Source: Marchantia polymorpha subsp. ruderalis
Lineage: Eukaryota > Streptophyta > Marchantiopsida > Marchantiales > Marchantiaceae
DNA: 64,000 nt
Direction of reading: 5' to 3'
Assembly (NCBI GenBank): GCA_037833965.1
Contig: AP031356.1
Span: 2,936,501-3,000,500 of the forward strand
Under the pieces are notes generated by a model. That model ran no database searches. It saw nothing but the letters and a program-made list of their open reading frames with translations, and was not told the DNA's origin. Both the position numbers and the translations under genes were made by a program. Of the stretch, positions 45,402 to 58,100 are shown piece after piece (the stretch's first letter is position 1; every line of letters starts with the position of its first letter).

Positions 45402-46859
45402 CGTAGTGCAGTGTAGTCTTAGGTAGGACTTAGAAGGTATAAAATAGTTCCAGGCGTTTTGCCTGGAACTCTTTCCCATCAGAAGTGCAGATCAGGAACC
45501 CATTTCCTTTGCGTGTTTGTGTCCTTGAGTTCTGTCACCACGCACGAGGAGTTACAACTTAGCGTTCCGCATTTTGTAGCTGAAGGCCTTCGGCCGAATG
45601 TTCAGAGCTAGTCCATTGGTTAGAGACTTGAGTAGTTCGGATCTGCACCTGCGGGTGACTGCCGATGCTCAGAGCCAGTGACTAGTCAGATACTTGAACA
45701 GTTTCGCCCCTACACCTTCGAGTGTTTCTTTCTGATTGTACTCCTTGGGATTTTTCCCCTGAATGCCAAAGTGAAGTTTTGCTACTTCGTGTAAGCCTTG
45801 GTTGTAAATTCAGGTTACGCTGCAGCAGGTGCCTTGAGGGTAACCCCTGTAGTATTTCTGGGAATGACAAGTGCCTGAGAATTCAAACTCTTCAATAGAC
45901 TGTTGTTGTGTTACTGGAATGTTTCACAGTGAGTCCTTCAGTGCGGACCTGTGTTCTCTGCGCGTTTTGTGAGTTGAGAGTGTTGTTCACCGCGTAGGAG
46001 TGACTTCGATCCGAAGTAGGCAGTCCAAACCGGGTTTCCTACACTAGCAGCAAGCTAGTGGAAGTGTTGTAAAAGCCGGAGTTGGAAGTCACTGCCCGCA
46101 GCTTTGCCGAGTGTGCTCGCAAGAGACTTTCCCCCTGAAATCTTGAAGTAGAGGTCCTAACGGATCTCTGGGTTGTATTTCTGTAGTTTCAGGTGTGTGT
46201 GTGTGTGTGTTACGCTGCACTGTGCGACCTCCGAGTGCGCTCCGAGTGGACACTTGCAGTATTTCTGGGAGTGACAGTCGCCTGAGAATTCAAACTCATC
46301 AATAGTCTGTTAAACGTGACACTTTGTACCCTGTGTGTTCCTCTGTCCCTGTGGGTTCGACCTTTCTACCACTATATTGCAGTTTTAGCCTTTAGTGGGT
46401 TATTACAAAGGCCTTCAACTACAACATACGGTAACTTCGCTATGCTGCAGCTTCTCTACGTGGTGCCAGGACCAAAATGCACAAACACGCCAAGAAAGTG
46501 AGTTCTTGATCTGCACTTCCGAAACTGGAAGAGTCCCAAGGAAAAACGCCTTAAACTACTTTATACATTCTAAGGTCCTAACTAACACTACGCTACCCGC
46601 TAGGGTGCGAGCCGCAACAGATCCTACACCTGAGGAGTCGGCGGCTGCCTTCCCCTCTAACTTACAACCTAAATCTAACCCTAACCCTATATCTGAATCC
46701 TAAGCCTACTGTACAGAGCCGCCAGCGTCTTTACATCCGAGATCTGAGGCTGAATATTTGCAGACATGCGTGGCCAACTGAGATCAACGGCCCCACCAAA
46801 TTTCAGATCCATCCGATCGTCCATCGCAGAGATATGGACTCCGCAAGATCTCTGAACCG

Positions 46860-47157
46860 CATCCGGTTTGCCGACCTCGAGTTCGCCGACTCCGAGTTTG
46901 CCGACTTGAAGTTCGCCAACCTCGAGTGCGCCGACCTCAAGTTTGCCGACTCCGAGTTTGCTGACTTGAAGTTCTTTGACCTCGAGTTTGCCGACCTCGA
47001 GTTCGCCGACCTCAAGTTTGCCGACTCCGAGTTTGCCGACTTGAAGTTCTTTGACCTCGAGTTCGCCGACCTCAAGTTTGCCAACTCCGAGCTCTCCGAC
47101 CTCGAGTTCGCCGACCCCGAGTTCTCCGACTCCGAGTTTGCTGACTTGAAGTTGACC
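46860..47157. repeat. 15-bp minisatellite, about 20 units
   Basis: Units vary around TTCGCCGACCTCGAG and TTTGCCGACTCCGAG. Both strands are open because the unit length is a multiple of three: plus gives (A/S)D(L/S)(E/K)F pentapeptides, minus gives GVGELEV-type repeats. Confidence 0.85.
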
Positions 47158-48895
47158 CTGTGAGCCGAACCTTCCCACCCTTCAGCGTTTGTAGTCCAGG
47201 TGGGGGTTCGAGCTCCCATAATCTAACTTCGCTGATCACAAGCCATGTACTCACAGTGTATCCAAGACAACGAGATCATGAACACTTCCTCTTTCCCAGA
47301 CAAATTATCCAGAACTGAAAATAATAACTTGTTTCTGCGATTTTCACAAGAGCATCAGACAAGCTCTTTGTTACATAAAGATCTAACCCAACTCTGGGTG
47401 ACTTCCTCAACACTACAGCCGCTGTGGGCTTTCCTAGATCCCAGTCCTACTCCCAATTCCTACTCAGATTTCATTATCGATTTCTCAGCTTTCACCTTCA
47501 GACCCCACCAGATTCCTCTCTTGGATTCAACTCTCCCTTTCCAGTTTCCCATTCAGATCCCGACTGTCAGAGTTCAGTCTCAGATTTCACTTCACTCTCA
47601 GCTTCCATTCTCAGATCTTCCACTATGATTTCAGCTCCCACTCACAGATTTTACACTTCAATCTCAGATCCCACTTCAACTTCACTCTCAGATACGACTC
47701 TCCACCCACGAGAGTCTGCTTCCTCCTACTTCGAACTCTCCACACTATGGTACACCACAAACTCTCCACTCAATAGCACACACAAGCTCTCCGTTCCCAG
47801 GCCGAACTCCCCACTTCGAAGTCCAAGGCCAAGACACCCACAGCCCGCCTGAAAATGCAACACTCGCAATGATGGGTAGCTGCCTGCTCCCCTTGCGCGA
47901 CTACTTGCACCGTCGTCTTGCCTCCCCCACTTGACTTCACGCCGCCGCCGCTGCCACACCTGCACATTCTACATCCCTGACCACCCGATCTCCGCCGGAG
48001 GGAATCCTCTTCCGCGCACCGCCGAAGGCATCCACCCGCCGAAGACGCACGACCACACCTTTGCTTATCCATAACAGTCACACCCGACACCCATAACTCA
48101 CAGATCCTAGCTCCAATTCACGAGTTTGTGGGCTCGTTGGAACGAGCAGGTTGAGTTCTTTCCAACGAGACCCTAACTGGGTCAAACCATTACGAATTGA
48201 GAAAGTTATGCCCGTTTTACCCTTCGCCGAAGGCACACCGCCGAAGGCCTGTTACCTGTTATCGCCGAAGGCGCCGGCACGATGTTCGCCGGTTCGATGT
48301 CTTCCGGTTGGATGTCTTCCGGTTGGATGTTGTACTACCCTATCCGCCGCTTTCGACGCTCATAACTCAGTGACGCCTTATCCGTTTGTAGAGTTCTTGG
48401 TCTCGTTGGAACGAGCGTCGCGAGTTCTTTCCAACGAAACCCTAATCAAATCAAACCGATAACAAATGAAAAAGATATGCCGAGTTTACTGTTTCGCCGA
48501 TGGCCCTTGCACGATGTTCACCGGCTCGGAGTTCGCCGACCCCGAGTTCGCCGAAGACCTGCTCGCAGTTGTCGCGAAGTCGTCCAAAGCCGGAGATGTT
48601 CGCAGCCGGAGACGTCCGGAGCCGAAGACGTCCGGAGCCTAAGGCGTTCGCAGCCGGGCTTGCCTCCACCCTTCCCATCAGTAACTTCCGACACTCACAA
48701 CTCAGTGATTCCTCATTTGTTTGAAGAGTTCTTGGTCTCGTTGGAACGAGCGTTGCGAGCTCTTTCCAAGGAGACATTAACTGAGTCAAGGCGTCACACA
48801 TTGAAAACGTTATGGGGGTTTCACTGTTTCGCCGAAGGCCTTTCCCCGAAGGAACTTCACCGAAGGCTCTTCGCCAGAGACCCTACCCTGAAAGC

Positions 48896-49049
48896 CCCTT
48901 CCCGGACCTTTGCCTACAATCTATTACACCAACTCCTAATCTTACCAAAACTTCCAGAAAACTCCGAGCATAATTTTGCAAGAGCTTAAATCTAAAACTT
49001 TAACTCTCACAAGGTTAAAAAGACATGTGAGCACAGTTTTGTGCTCACA
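48896..49049. repeat. Second copy of the hairpin-bounded repeat
   Basis: Matches 14035-14186, including the terminal hairpin with TGTGAGCACA arms at 49026-49049. Confidence 0.7.
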
Positions 49050-49503
49050 GACCCGAAGACGTCCGTCGCGGAAGGCGAACATCCAGGGCCGAAGGTGGAT
49101 ATTCTGCCGACGACGAACTCCTTCCGCCTATCCGTAGGCGTTCTCCTTCGCATCTTCCGACAGTCACAACTCCCTGAGTCCTCATCCGTTCCAAGCGTTC
49201 TTGGGCTCGTTAGAACGAACGCGTTGAGCTCTTTCCAACGAGACCCTAAGTAACTCAAGGCGTTAAGAGTTGAGGAAGTTATGAGTGATCTACCGCCGAA
49301 GGTGCTCGAAGTGAGTCCTGAAGCGTGAACCGCCCGTTCCATTCCAAGCGTTCCACTGTGGCCTAAGCCCAAAACCCCTTGACTGTCCTCGATCCTCTTT
49401 TTACTCTGGCTTTGCGTACCGATTACTATTTACAGCTGCTACCACGGTACTTACTAATCAAAAATGTTTTAGTTCCGGCGAAAAACAAAAAGTGGGTTAC
49501 CAC

Positions 49504-52095
49504 AGGAACCCGGACTGGACTTCCCACTTCGGAACGAAGCTCCTTCATACGCCGTGGACGTCACCCTCGACTCACACCAACCGCAGGGGGTACAGGCCCG
49601 ACTGAGGACTTAACTGAGACACAATCCAGTAACACACACACACAACCTGAATTGCAAACCAAGGCTTACACGAAGTAATAAAACTTCACTTTGGCATTCA
49701 GGGGAAACTTCCCGTAGGAGTACAATTAGGATATGTCACTCGAAGGAGTAAGGGGGAACTGTTCAAGTCTCTAACTCGCAGCCGGCTCTGAGCATCAGAA
49801 ATCACCCGCAGGTGCAGATCCGCACTACTCAAGTCTCTAACCGGGTACTAGCTCTGAACATTCAGCCGAAGGCCTTCAACTACAACATACGGTAACTTCG
49901 CTATGCTGCAGCTTCTCTACGTGGTGCCAGGACCAAAATGCACAAACACGCCAAGAAAGTGAGTTCCTGATCTGCACTTCCGAAACTGGAAGAGTCCCAA
50001 GGCAAAACGCCTTGATCTAGTTTATACCCTCTAAGGTCATAACTAACACTACGCTATCCTATCTACTACTCGCAACACCTGCACGAAACCAAACTACGCT
50101 ACTGCACTCTGCAGATCCGGTGCTGCGCCTCCTGCGCGCCAGATTGCCTCGCTCTCTATTTCTACCTTGCCAATCTTCCGACCGGCTGCGCAACCCCAAA
50201 CGCCGGAGGGCTGCAGTCACTTCCGACTCCAAGTGCGCCATAGTGTCGCGCGCGCTCGACAAGAAGGCTTCTAATTTCCTTGCTACTCGCCGCCGACTCC
50301 GACTGTCACCCTCCGTCAATGTCGCCGCCCGAAGCTCAAACTCCCTGAGTGTGATCTTCTCTTGAGCTGCCACTTGCCAATGGGCGTTTCTTTTTAGACA
50401 GTGAGTCACCCGCGTCGCCAACTCTTCTCGCGTCCGGCAGCTGCCTTCCACCTCTACTAGCTGTATTTCCGCATCTGCGCGCTGCGCCCTCAAATCCGCG
50501 CACTCGGATTGCAAGTTGCGCAACAATTCCTCATCCTCCTTGCGTGTACTTTGACTTTCTTCTAAGGCGCGCTTCTGGCGCGCAAGCTCTTCTGCTAAGA
50601 TGCGGTTTTGTCTCCGCTCTTCTTGCAATTCCGACTCGATCTTTGCCCGCATTAGCTCGGCATCCGCCTGGTTTTTCGTCGCCGCATCCTCCCTCTGTTG
50701 TTGCAGGGTTTGGTATAGCTTCTGCGTGACCGCCAGGTGCTGTCGGAGGGTAGTGTTCTTATCCTGCAATGTTTGGCACCTAGAGGCCCAAGTGGCCACC
50801 TTGCTCCTCGTCCTGCGTTTGACAGTCTCCACGTAAGACTGCGGCTTTCCGGTACCCGAGTACTTGGATATCTTGCGATCCAGATATCGCAGGAGTGGAA
50901 CTATCTGCTCGCACAACACCCCTGTTGGCGTTTTTTGCACAGAGTCTGCTTCCTGCTCTTCCGAACTCGTCTCATCCTCCGTTTCGAGGATTTCAGTCGC
51001 CACCGAATCCCTTGGCGACTCCCTGGAACTGTGGCGCGCAGCAGCTTCCGCCGCGACTGCCGCTCCACTCCCTGCTAAAATATCCAAGGCAGTGGGGGAT
51101 CCCACTGCTTGAGCCCCTGTTCCGGCTCGATCTTCGGTTTCCAAAGGGGTCGACGCTGCAGTGACTTTTGTCACCTTTGCACCGCCCGCTTCTGCTGCCT
51201 GCCCTTCCGGCGTGATCTGCGCGGAAGGTGTCTTCGCTGGAGGTGCGTCCGCCGAAGGCGTCCGCACAATGGTCGCCGGCCCTGTCCGTCTCGTAGTCGG
51301 CGAATCTGGCCGACTCTCTGTTGACCAACTCGCAGTCGGCCGACTAGCAGGTGTCCGACTGGCAGTCGGATCTACCCTGCGCGTCTTCACTCCACTTGGC
51401 CTGCTTGCTGGCGGCGTTTTCCCAGAAGTGCCTTCCGCCGAAGACGACTTTCTGAGGGTTGTTGGCTCGTCAGCCAAACTCCCTTCTGCTTCCGGCCTGC
51501 TGTCCGGTTCAACGCGCCTCTCAGTCGGCCTTCCTTCCGTTTGTCGACCTTCAGTCGCCCGACTCGTAGTCGGCCGACTGTAAGTCCGTCTGTCTTCTTC
51601 CGAAGGCATTGGTGCCTTCTGCGCAAAGGTATTTGCCGACTTCCCCAGAATCTGCGCGATTATCTCCTCCTGCGTGGGCAGGATACTCCGCCGGACCGGA
51701 GTACGCCCGGTCTCCTCAGTACTAGTTGGCACTTTGCGTGCCCTCTGTTTCGCTCGGCTGTGAGGCTCGTTGGTTGGCCGACTACGAGTCGGCGCAGCTG
51801 GCACTTCCGGCTGCCTGTCCTCGGGTCTCTCATCCCATTTCCGCTTTCGCGGAGCGCGCTCACTTCGACGTTCTTCTGCTACTCTTGCTGGAGGCGGAGC
51901 TGGATGTGGACTGGCAGGTGCCTCGTCCGGATCCGTGTCTACTTCGGCCTCCCGCGAGTATCTTCCTGGATAGCTCCGGGTCAGCAGCGGGAACCGTGTC
52001 CGCTCCGAATTTGTCAAACATCCCATCGCACGATAAAACACAATCAGGTAAGGCGAAAGATGATTGAGGGTTCCTCCTCTCTCTTCTTGCGCATG
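49504..52095 (-). mobile_element. Outer host LTR (family B), right-hand part
   Basis: Continuation of 25857-26268 beyond the GGAAC duplication. Minus-strand order is ORF, TATA box (TATAAAC near 50026), covarying hairpin at 49998-50014, then the R/U5 side. It is cut at 52095 by another LTR. Confidence 0.8.
50059..52095 (-). CDS. U3-resident LTR protein (family B), N-terminally truncated by insertion
   Basis: 678 codons without a stop, entering from the insertion junction at HAQEERGGTLNHL. It keeps the end of the N-terminal domain and a Pro/Ser/Thr-rich linker with SRPTASWSTESRP-type repeats. The acidic TEILETEDETSSEEQEAD segment, LCEQIVPLLRYLDRK, and a coiled coil with AQEKITLREFELRAA follow. 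The frame ends at 50059. The first codons shown by a longer frame (to 52152) come from the inserted LTR end. Confidence 0.75.
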   Translation of the reverse strand, partial: HAQEERGGTLNHLSPYLIVFYRAMGCLTNSERTRFPLLTRSYPGRYSREAEVDTDPDEAPASPHPAPPPARVAEERRSERAPRKRKWDERPEDRQPEVPAAPTRSRPTNEPHSRAKQRARKVPTSTEETGRTPVRRSILPTQEEIIAQILGKSANTFAQKAPMPSEEDRRTYSRPTTSRATEGRQTEGRPTERRVEPDSRPEAEGSLADEPTTLRKSSSAEGTSGKTPPASRPSGVKTRRVDPTASRTPASRPTASWSTESRPDSPTTRRTGPATIVRTPSADAPPAKTPSAQITPEGQAAEAGGAKVTKVTAASTPLETEDRAGTGAQAVGSPTALDILAGSGAAVAAEAAARHSSRESPRDSVATEILETEDETSSEEQEADSVQKTPTGVLCEQIVPLLRYLDRKISKYSGTGKPQSYVETVKRRTRSKVATWASRCQTLQDKNTTLRQHLAVTQKLYQTLQQQREDAATKNQADAELMRAKIESELQEERRQNRILAEELARQKRALEESQSTRKEDEELLRNLQSECADLRAQRADAEIQLVEVEGSCRTREELATRVTHCLKRNAHWQVAAQEKITLREFELRAATLTEGDSRSRRRVARKLEAFLSSARDTMAHLESEVTAALRRLGLRSRSEDWQGRNRERGNLARRRRSTGSAECSSVVWFRAGVASSR

Positions 52096-52329
52096 TGTAA
52101 TAACCCACCAAAGGCTAAAACTGCAGTATGGTGGTAAAAAGATCGAACCCACAGGGACAGAGGCAACACACAGAGTAAAAGTGTCACGTTTAACAGACTT
52201 TTGTAGAGTTTGAATTCTAGGCGACTGTCACTCCCAGAAATACTGCAGTGCTCGACTCGGAGGCTCGACTCGGAGGAGGATCTCGACTCGGAGGATGCTC
52301 GGAGGATGCACGGTACATCGTGGTCACTC

Positions 52330-52362
<33 letters not shown>

Positions 52363-55105
52363 GAAACTGGCAAAAGCACAACTCGGAGGTCGGTCAGGAC
52401 CTCCGCTTCGGATTTCAGGAGGAAAGTGTCTCAAAAGTTCACTCAGAGGTTCTGCAGGTAGTGACTCCCACTCCGGCTTTTACTGCCCTTCCGCCAGGAA
52501 CTAGCGTAGGGTACCCGGACTGGACTTCCCACTTCGGAACGAAGCCTCTTCATACGCCGTGGACGTCACCCTCGACTCTCACACCAAACGCAGGGAGTGC
52601 AGACCCGACTGCAAACTTAACTGAGACACGACCCAGTAACACACACACAACCTGAATTGCAAACCAAGGCTTACACGAAGTAATAAAACTTCACTTTGGC
52701 ATTCAGGGGAAACTTCCCGTAGGAGTACAATCAGGATATGTCACTCGAAGGAGTAAGGGGGAACTGTTCAAGTCTCTAACTCGCAGCCGGCTCTGAGCAT
52801 CAGAAATCACCCGCAGGTGCAGATCCGCACTACTCAAGTCTCTAACCGGGTACTAGCTCTGAACATTCAGCCGAAGGCCTTCAACTACAACATACGGTAA
52901 CTTCGCTATGCTGCAGCTTCTCTACGTGGTGCCAGGACCAAAATGCACAAACACGCCAAGAAAGTGAGTTCTTGATCTGCACTTCCGAAACTGGAAGAGT
53001 CCCAAGGCAAAACGCCTTGATCTACTTTATACCCTCAAAGGTCCTAACTAGCACTACGCTATCCTATCTACTACTCGCAACATCTGTGCGAACCAAACTA
53101 TACTACTGCACTCGGCGGATCCGGTGCTACGCCTCCTGCGCGCCGGACTGCTCCGCTCGCAGTCTCTTCCTTGCCAGTCTTCCGACCGGCTGCGCAACCC
53201 CAGGCGTTGGAGGGCTGCAGTGACTTCCGACTCTAAGTGCGCCATAGTGTCGCGCGCACCCGACAAGAAGGTTTCTAATTTCCTCGCTACTCGCCGCCGA
53301 CTCCGACTGTCATCCTCCGTCAATGCCGCCGCCCGAAGCTCGAACTCCCTGAGTGTGATCCTCTCTTGAGCTGCCACCTCCCAATGGGCGTATCCTTTTA
53401 GACAGTGAGTCACCCGCGTCGCCAACTCTTCTCGCGCCCGGCAGCTGCCTTCCACCTCTACTAGCTGCATTTCCGCTTCCGCACGCTGCGCCCTCAAATC
53501 CGAGCACTCGGATTGCAAGTTGCGCAACAACTCCTCATCCTCCTTGCGGGCTCTTTGACTTTCTTCTAAGGCGCGCGTCTGGCGCGCAAGCTCGGCTGCT
53601 AGGATGCGGTTTTGTCTCCGCTCTTCGTGCAATTCCGACTCGATCTTTGCCCGCATTAGCTCGGCATCCGCCTGGCTTTTTGTCGCCGCATCCTCCCTCT
53701 GCTGCTGCAAGGCTTGGTATAGCTTCTGTGTGACCGCCAGGTGTTGTCGGAGGGCGGTATTCCTCTCCTGATATACGTGGCACCTAGAGGCCCAAGTGGC
53801 CACCTTGCTCCTCGTCCTTCGCTTGACAGTCTCCACATAAGACTGCGGTTTTCCAGTACCCGAGTACTTGGATGTCTTGCGATCCAGATATCGCAGGAGT
53901 GGGACTATCTGCTCGCACAACACCCCTGTTGGCGTTTTCTGCACAGAATCCGCTTCCTGCTCTTCCGAGCTCGTCTCATCCTCAGTCTCGAGGATTTCAG
54001 TCGCCACCGAATCCCTTGGCGACTCCCTGGAACTGTGGCGCGCAGCAGCTTCCGCTGCGACTGCGACACCACTGCCTGCTAAAATATCCAGGGCAGTGGG
54101 GGATCCCACTGCTTGAGCCCCTGTTCCGGCTCGATCTTCGGTCTCCGAAGGGGTCGACGCCGCAGTGACTCTTGTCACCTTTGCACCGCCCGCTTCTGCT
54201 GCCTGCCCTTCCGGCGCAATCTGCGCGGAAGGTGTCTTCGCTGAAGGTGCGTCCGCCGAAGGCGTCCGTACACTGGTCGCCGGCCCTGTCCGTCTCGCAG
54301 TCGGCGAATCCGGCCGTCTCTCTGTTGACCGACTCGCAGTCAGTCAACCAACAGTTGTCCGACTGGGAGTCGGATACACCCTACGCGTCTTCACTCCACT
54401 TGGCCTGCTTGCTGGTGGCGTTTTCCCAGAAGTGCCTTCCGCCGAAGACGACCTTCTGAGGGTTGTTGGCTCGTTAGCCAAACTCTCTTCTGCTTCCGGC
54501 CTACTGTCCGGTTCAACGCGCCGTTCAGTTGGCCTTCCTTCCGCTTGTCGACCTTCAGTCGCCCGACTCGTAGTCGGCCGACTATCAGTCCGTCCATCTC
54601 CTTCCGAAGGCATTGGTGCCTTCTGCGTAGAGGTATTTGTTGACTTCCCTAGAATCTGCGCGATTATCTCCTCCTGCGTGGGATTCCGCCGGAGCGGAGT
54701 ACGCCCGGTCTCCTCAGTACTAGTTGGCATTTTGCGTGCCCTCTGTTTTGGTCGACTGTGAGGCTCGTGGGTGGGCCGACCACGAGTCGGCGCAGCTGGC
54801 ACTTCCGGCTGCCTGTCCTCAGGTCTCTCATCCCACTTTCACTTTCGCGGAATGCGCTCACTTCGACGTTCTTCTGCTGCTCTTGCTGAGGCCGGAGCCG
54901 GAGGCGGACTGGTAGGTTCCTCGTCCGGATCCGTGTCTACTTCGGCCTCCCGTGAGTATCTACCTGGATAGCTCTGTGTCAGCAGCGGAAACCGTGTCCG
55001 CTCTGAATTTGTCAAACATCCCATCGCCCGATAAAACACAATCAGGTAAGGCGAAAGATGATTGAGGGTTCCTCCTCTCTCTTCTTGCGCATGTTGGCGC
55101 GTCAC
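52096..55105 (-). mobile_element. Family B LTR inserted in the LTR ORF (second level)
   Basis: 3' terminus TGTAATAACCCACC at 52096, following GCATG of the host ORF. Contains R/U5-side sequence, a CA microsatellite, the TATA/hairpin region and the LTR ORF up to 55105, where a third LTR is inserted. The 5' end is outside the window. Confidence 0.8.
53054..55105 (-). pseudogene. LTR ORF (family B) with two nonsense codons
   Basis: One frame throughout. TGA at 54841-54839 (within RKRKWDERPED) and TGA at 54346-54344 (within the linker) interrupt it. Domain order is as in 50059-52095; it ends at 53054. Confidence 0.8.
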
Positions 55106-58100
55106 TGTAATAACCCACCAAAGGCTAAAACTGCAGTATGGTGGTAAAAAGATCGAACCCACAACGACAGAGGCAACACACAGAGTAAAAGTGTCACGTT
55201 TAACAGACTTTTGTAGAGTTTGAATTCTAGGCGACTGTCACTCCCAGAAATACTGCAGTGCTCGACTCGGAGGCTCGACTCGGAGGAGTATCTCAACTCG
55301 GAGGATGCTCGGAGGATGCACGGTACAGCGTGGTCACTCAACACACACACACACACACACACCTGAAACTGGCAAAAAGCACAACTCGGAGGTCGGTCAG
55401 GACCTCCGCTTCGGATTTCAGGAGGAAAGTGCCTCACAAGTTCACTCAGAGGTTCTGCAGGTAGTGCCTCCCACTCCGGCTTTTACTGCCCTTCCGCCAG
55501 GAACTAGCGGGGGTACCCGGACTGGACTTCCCACTTCGGAACGAAGCCTCTACATACGCCGTGGACGTCAGCCTCGACTATCACACCAAACGCAGGGAGT
55601 GCAGACCCGACTGAGAACTTACTGAAAACACGATCCAGTAACACACACACAACCTGAATTACAAACCAAGGTTTACACGAAGTAATGAAACTTCACATTG
55701 GCATTCCGGGGAATCTTCCCGTAGGAGTACAATCAGGATATGTCACTCGAAGGAGTAAGGGGGAACTGTTCAAGTATCTAACTCGCAGCCGGCTCTGAGC
55801 ATCAGAAATCACCCGCAGGTGCAGATCCGCACTACTCAAGTCTCTAACCGGGTGCTAGCTCTGAACATTCAGCCGAAGGCCTTCAACTACAACATACGGT
55901 AACTTCGCTATGCTGCAGCTTCTCTACGTGGCGCCAGGACCAAAATGCACAAACACGCCAAGAAAGTGAGTTCCTGATCTGCACTTCCGAAACTGGAAGA
56001 GTCCCAAGGCAAAACGCCTTGATCTACTTTATACTCTCAAAAGATCCTAACTAGCACTACGCTATCCTATCTACCACTCGCAGCATCTGCGCGAAACCAA
56101 ACTATTCTACTGCACTCAGCAGATCCGGTGCTGCGCCTCCTGCGCGCCGGACTGCTCCGCTTACTATCTCTACCTTGCCAGTCTTCCGACCGGCTGCGTA
56201 ACCCCAAGCGTCGGAGCGCTGTGGTGACTTCCGACTGCAAGTGCGCCATAGTGTCGCGCGCACCCGACAAGAAGGTTTCTAATTTTCTCGCCACTCGCCG
56301 CCGACTCCGACTGTCACCCTCCGTCAATGCCGCCGCCCGAAGCTCGAACTCCCGGAGTGTAATCCTCTCTTGAGCTGCCACCTCCCAATGGGCGTATCCT
56401 TTTAGACAACGAGTCACCTGTGCCGCCAACTCTCCTCGCGCCCTGCAGCTGCTCTCCACTTCGGCCAGCTGCATTTCTAATCCCGCACGTTGTGCCCTTT
56501 AATCCGAGCACTCGGATTGCAAGTTGCACAACAACTCCTCATCCTCCTTGCGGGCTCTTTGACTTTCTTCTAAGGCGCGCGTCTGGCGCGCAAGCTCGGC
56601 TGCTAGGACTTGGTTCTGTCTCCGCTCCTCTTGCAATTCCGACTCGATCTTTGCCCGTATTAGTTCGGCATCCGCCTGACTTTTCGTCGCCGCATCCTCC
56701 TTCTGCTGCTGCAAGGCTTGGTATAGCTTCTGGGTGACCGCCAGGTGTTGTCGGAGGGCGGTGTTCCTTTCCACATATACTTGGCAACTAGAGGCCCACT
56801 TTGCCACCTTGCTCCTCGTCCTTCGCCTGATAGTCTCCACATAAGACTGCGGTTTTAAGGCACTTGCGTATTTGGATGTCTTGCGATCCAGATATCGCAG
56901 GAGTGGAACTATCTGTTCGCACAGCACCCCTGTTGGCGTTTTCTGCACCGAATCCGCTTCCTGCTCTTCCGAGCTCGTATCATCCTCAGTCTCGAGGATT
57001 TCAGTCGCCACCGAATCCCTTGACGACTCCCAGGAACTGTGGCGCGCAGCAGCTTCCGCTGCGACTGCTGCTCCACTGCCTGCTAAAATATCCAGGGCAG
57101 TGGGAGATCCCACTGCTTGAGCCCTTGTTCCGGCTCGATCTTCGGTTTGTGAAGGGGTCGACGCCGCAGTGACTTTTGTCACTCTTGCACCGCCCGCTTC
57201 TGCTGCCTGTCCTTCCGGCGCAATCTGCGCGGAAGGTGTCCTTGCTGAAGGTGCGTCCGCCGAAGGCGTCCGCACACTGGTCGTTGGCCCCATCCGTCTC
57301 GCAGTCGGCGAATCCGGCTGACTCTCTGTTGTCCGACTCGCAGTCGGCCGACCAGCAGTTGTCCGACTGGGAGTCGGATACACCCTGCGCGTCTTGACTC
57401 CACTTGGCCTGCTTGCTGGTGGCGTTCTTCCAGAAGTGCCTTCCGCCAAAGACGACCCTCTGAGGATTGTTGGCTCGTCAGCCAAACTCTCTTCTGCTTC
57501 CGGCCTGCTGTCCGGTTCAACGCGCCGTTCAGTTGGCCTTCCTTCCGCTTGTCGACCTTCAGTCATCCGACTCGCAGTCGGCCGGCTGTCAGTCCGTCCA
57601 TCTCCTCCCGAAGGCCGTGGTGCCTTTTGTGCAGAGGTATCTGCCGTCTTCCCTAGAATCTGAGCGATTATCTCTTCCTGTGTGAGATTCCGCCGGGTCG
57701 GAGTTCGCCCGGTCTCCTCAGTACCAGTTGGCATTTTGCGTGTCCTCTGTTTTGGTCGACTGTGAGGCTCGGGGGTGGGCCGACCACGAGTCGGCGCAGC
57801 TGGCACTTCCGGCTGCCTGTCCTCAGGTCTCTCATCCCACTTCCGCTTTCGCGGAATGCGCTCACTTCGACGTTCTTCTGCTGCTCTTGCTGGAGCCGGA
57901 GCCGGAGGCGTACTGGCAGGTTCCTCGTCCGGATCCGTGTCTACTTCGGCCTCCCTCGAATATCTACCTGGATAAGTCCGGGTCAGCTGCGGAAACCGTG
58001 TTTTCTCAGCATTTGTCAAACATCCCATCGCCCGGTAAAACACGATTAAGTAAGGCGATAGATGATTGAGGGTTCCTCCCTTCTCTTCTTGCGCATGTTG

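Larger units (their letters stand above)
29662..46407 (+). mobile_element. Family C LTR (solo), interrupted and internally deleted
   Basis: Starts TGTGGTACCCCAC at 29662 and ends GTGGGTTATTACA at 46407, with AAGGC at 29657-29661 and 46408-46412. Its own parts are 29662-31270 and 44241-46407. Compared with the intact 5,396-bp LTR at 58497, about 1.6 kb in the middle is missing, replaced by the gag-pol element inserted in the opposite orientation. Confidence 0.85.
26685..49503 (-). mobile_element. Solo LTR, family B, split by later insertions
   Basis: 3' terminus TGTAATAACCC at 26685 and 5' terminus GGGTTACCACA at 49503, flanked by GGAAC at 26680-26684 and 49504-49508. Its own sequence is 26685-27111, 29311-29661 and 46413-49503 (about 3.9 kb). 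It carries no LTR ORF domain. Instead it has a 15-bp minisatellite and unrelated sequence at about 47160-47870, some of it CT-rich. Confidence 0.85.
46413..49503 (-). mobile_element. Main piece of the family B LTR 26685-49503
   Basis: Contains in plus-strand order: R/U5-side sequence, a telomere-like CCCTAACCCTA stretch (about 46675), the 15-bp minisatellite, an unplaced segment at about 47160-47870 that is partly CT-rich, the hairpin repeat 48896-49049, and the LTR 5' terminus. No intact ORF with coding character. Confidence 0.75.

Noticed and set aside
31271-46407. Second apparent long-inverted-repeat element
   Set aside because: The left end belongs to the minus-strand gag-pol element and the right end to the plus-strand host LTR that starts at 29662 (AAGGC duplication).
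46860-47157. CRISPR-like regular repeat
   Set aside because: The repeats are contiguous 15-mers without unique spacers in a plant LTR; this is a minisatellite.
47160-47235. tRNA-like T-arm (GGGGTTCGAGCTCCC)
   Set aside because: No A box, acceptor stem or anticodon arm could be placed and the loop is one base too long; at most a SINE remnant.
47245-47870. Two Ser/Pro/Thr-rich frames (127 and 142 codons)
   Set aside because: They arise from CT-rich low-complexity DNA inside an LTR; no start context, domain or homologue recognised.
27112-49503. Apparent 22-kb DNA transposon with long terminal inverted repeats
   Set aside because: The inverted ends are two LTRs in opposite orientation. Each has its own partner end and its own 5-bp duplication (TGGAC and GGAAC).
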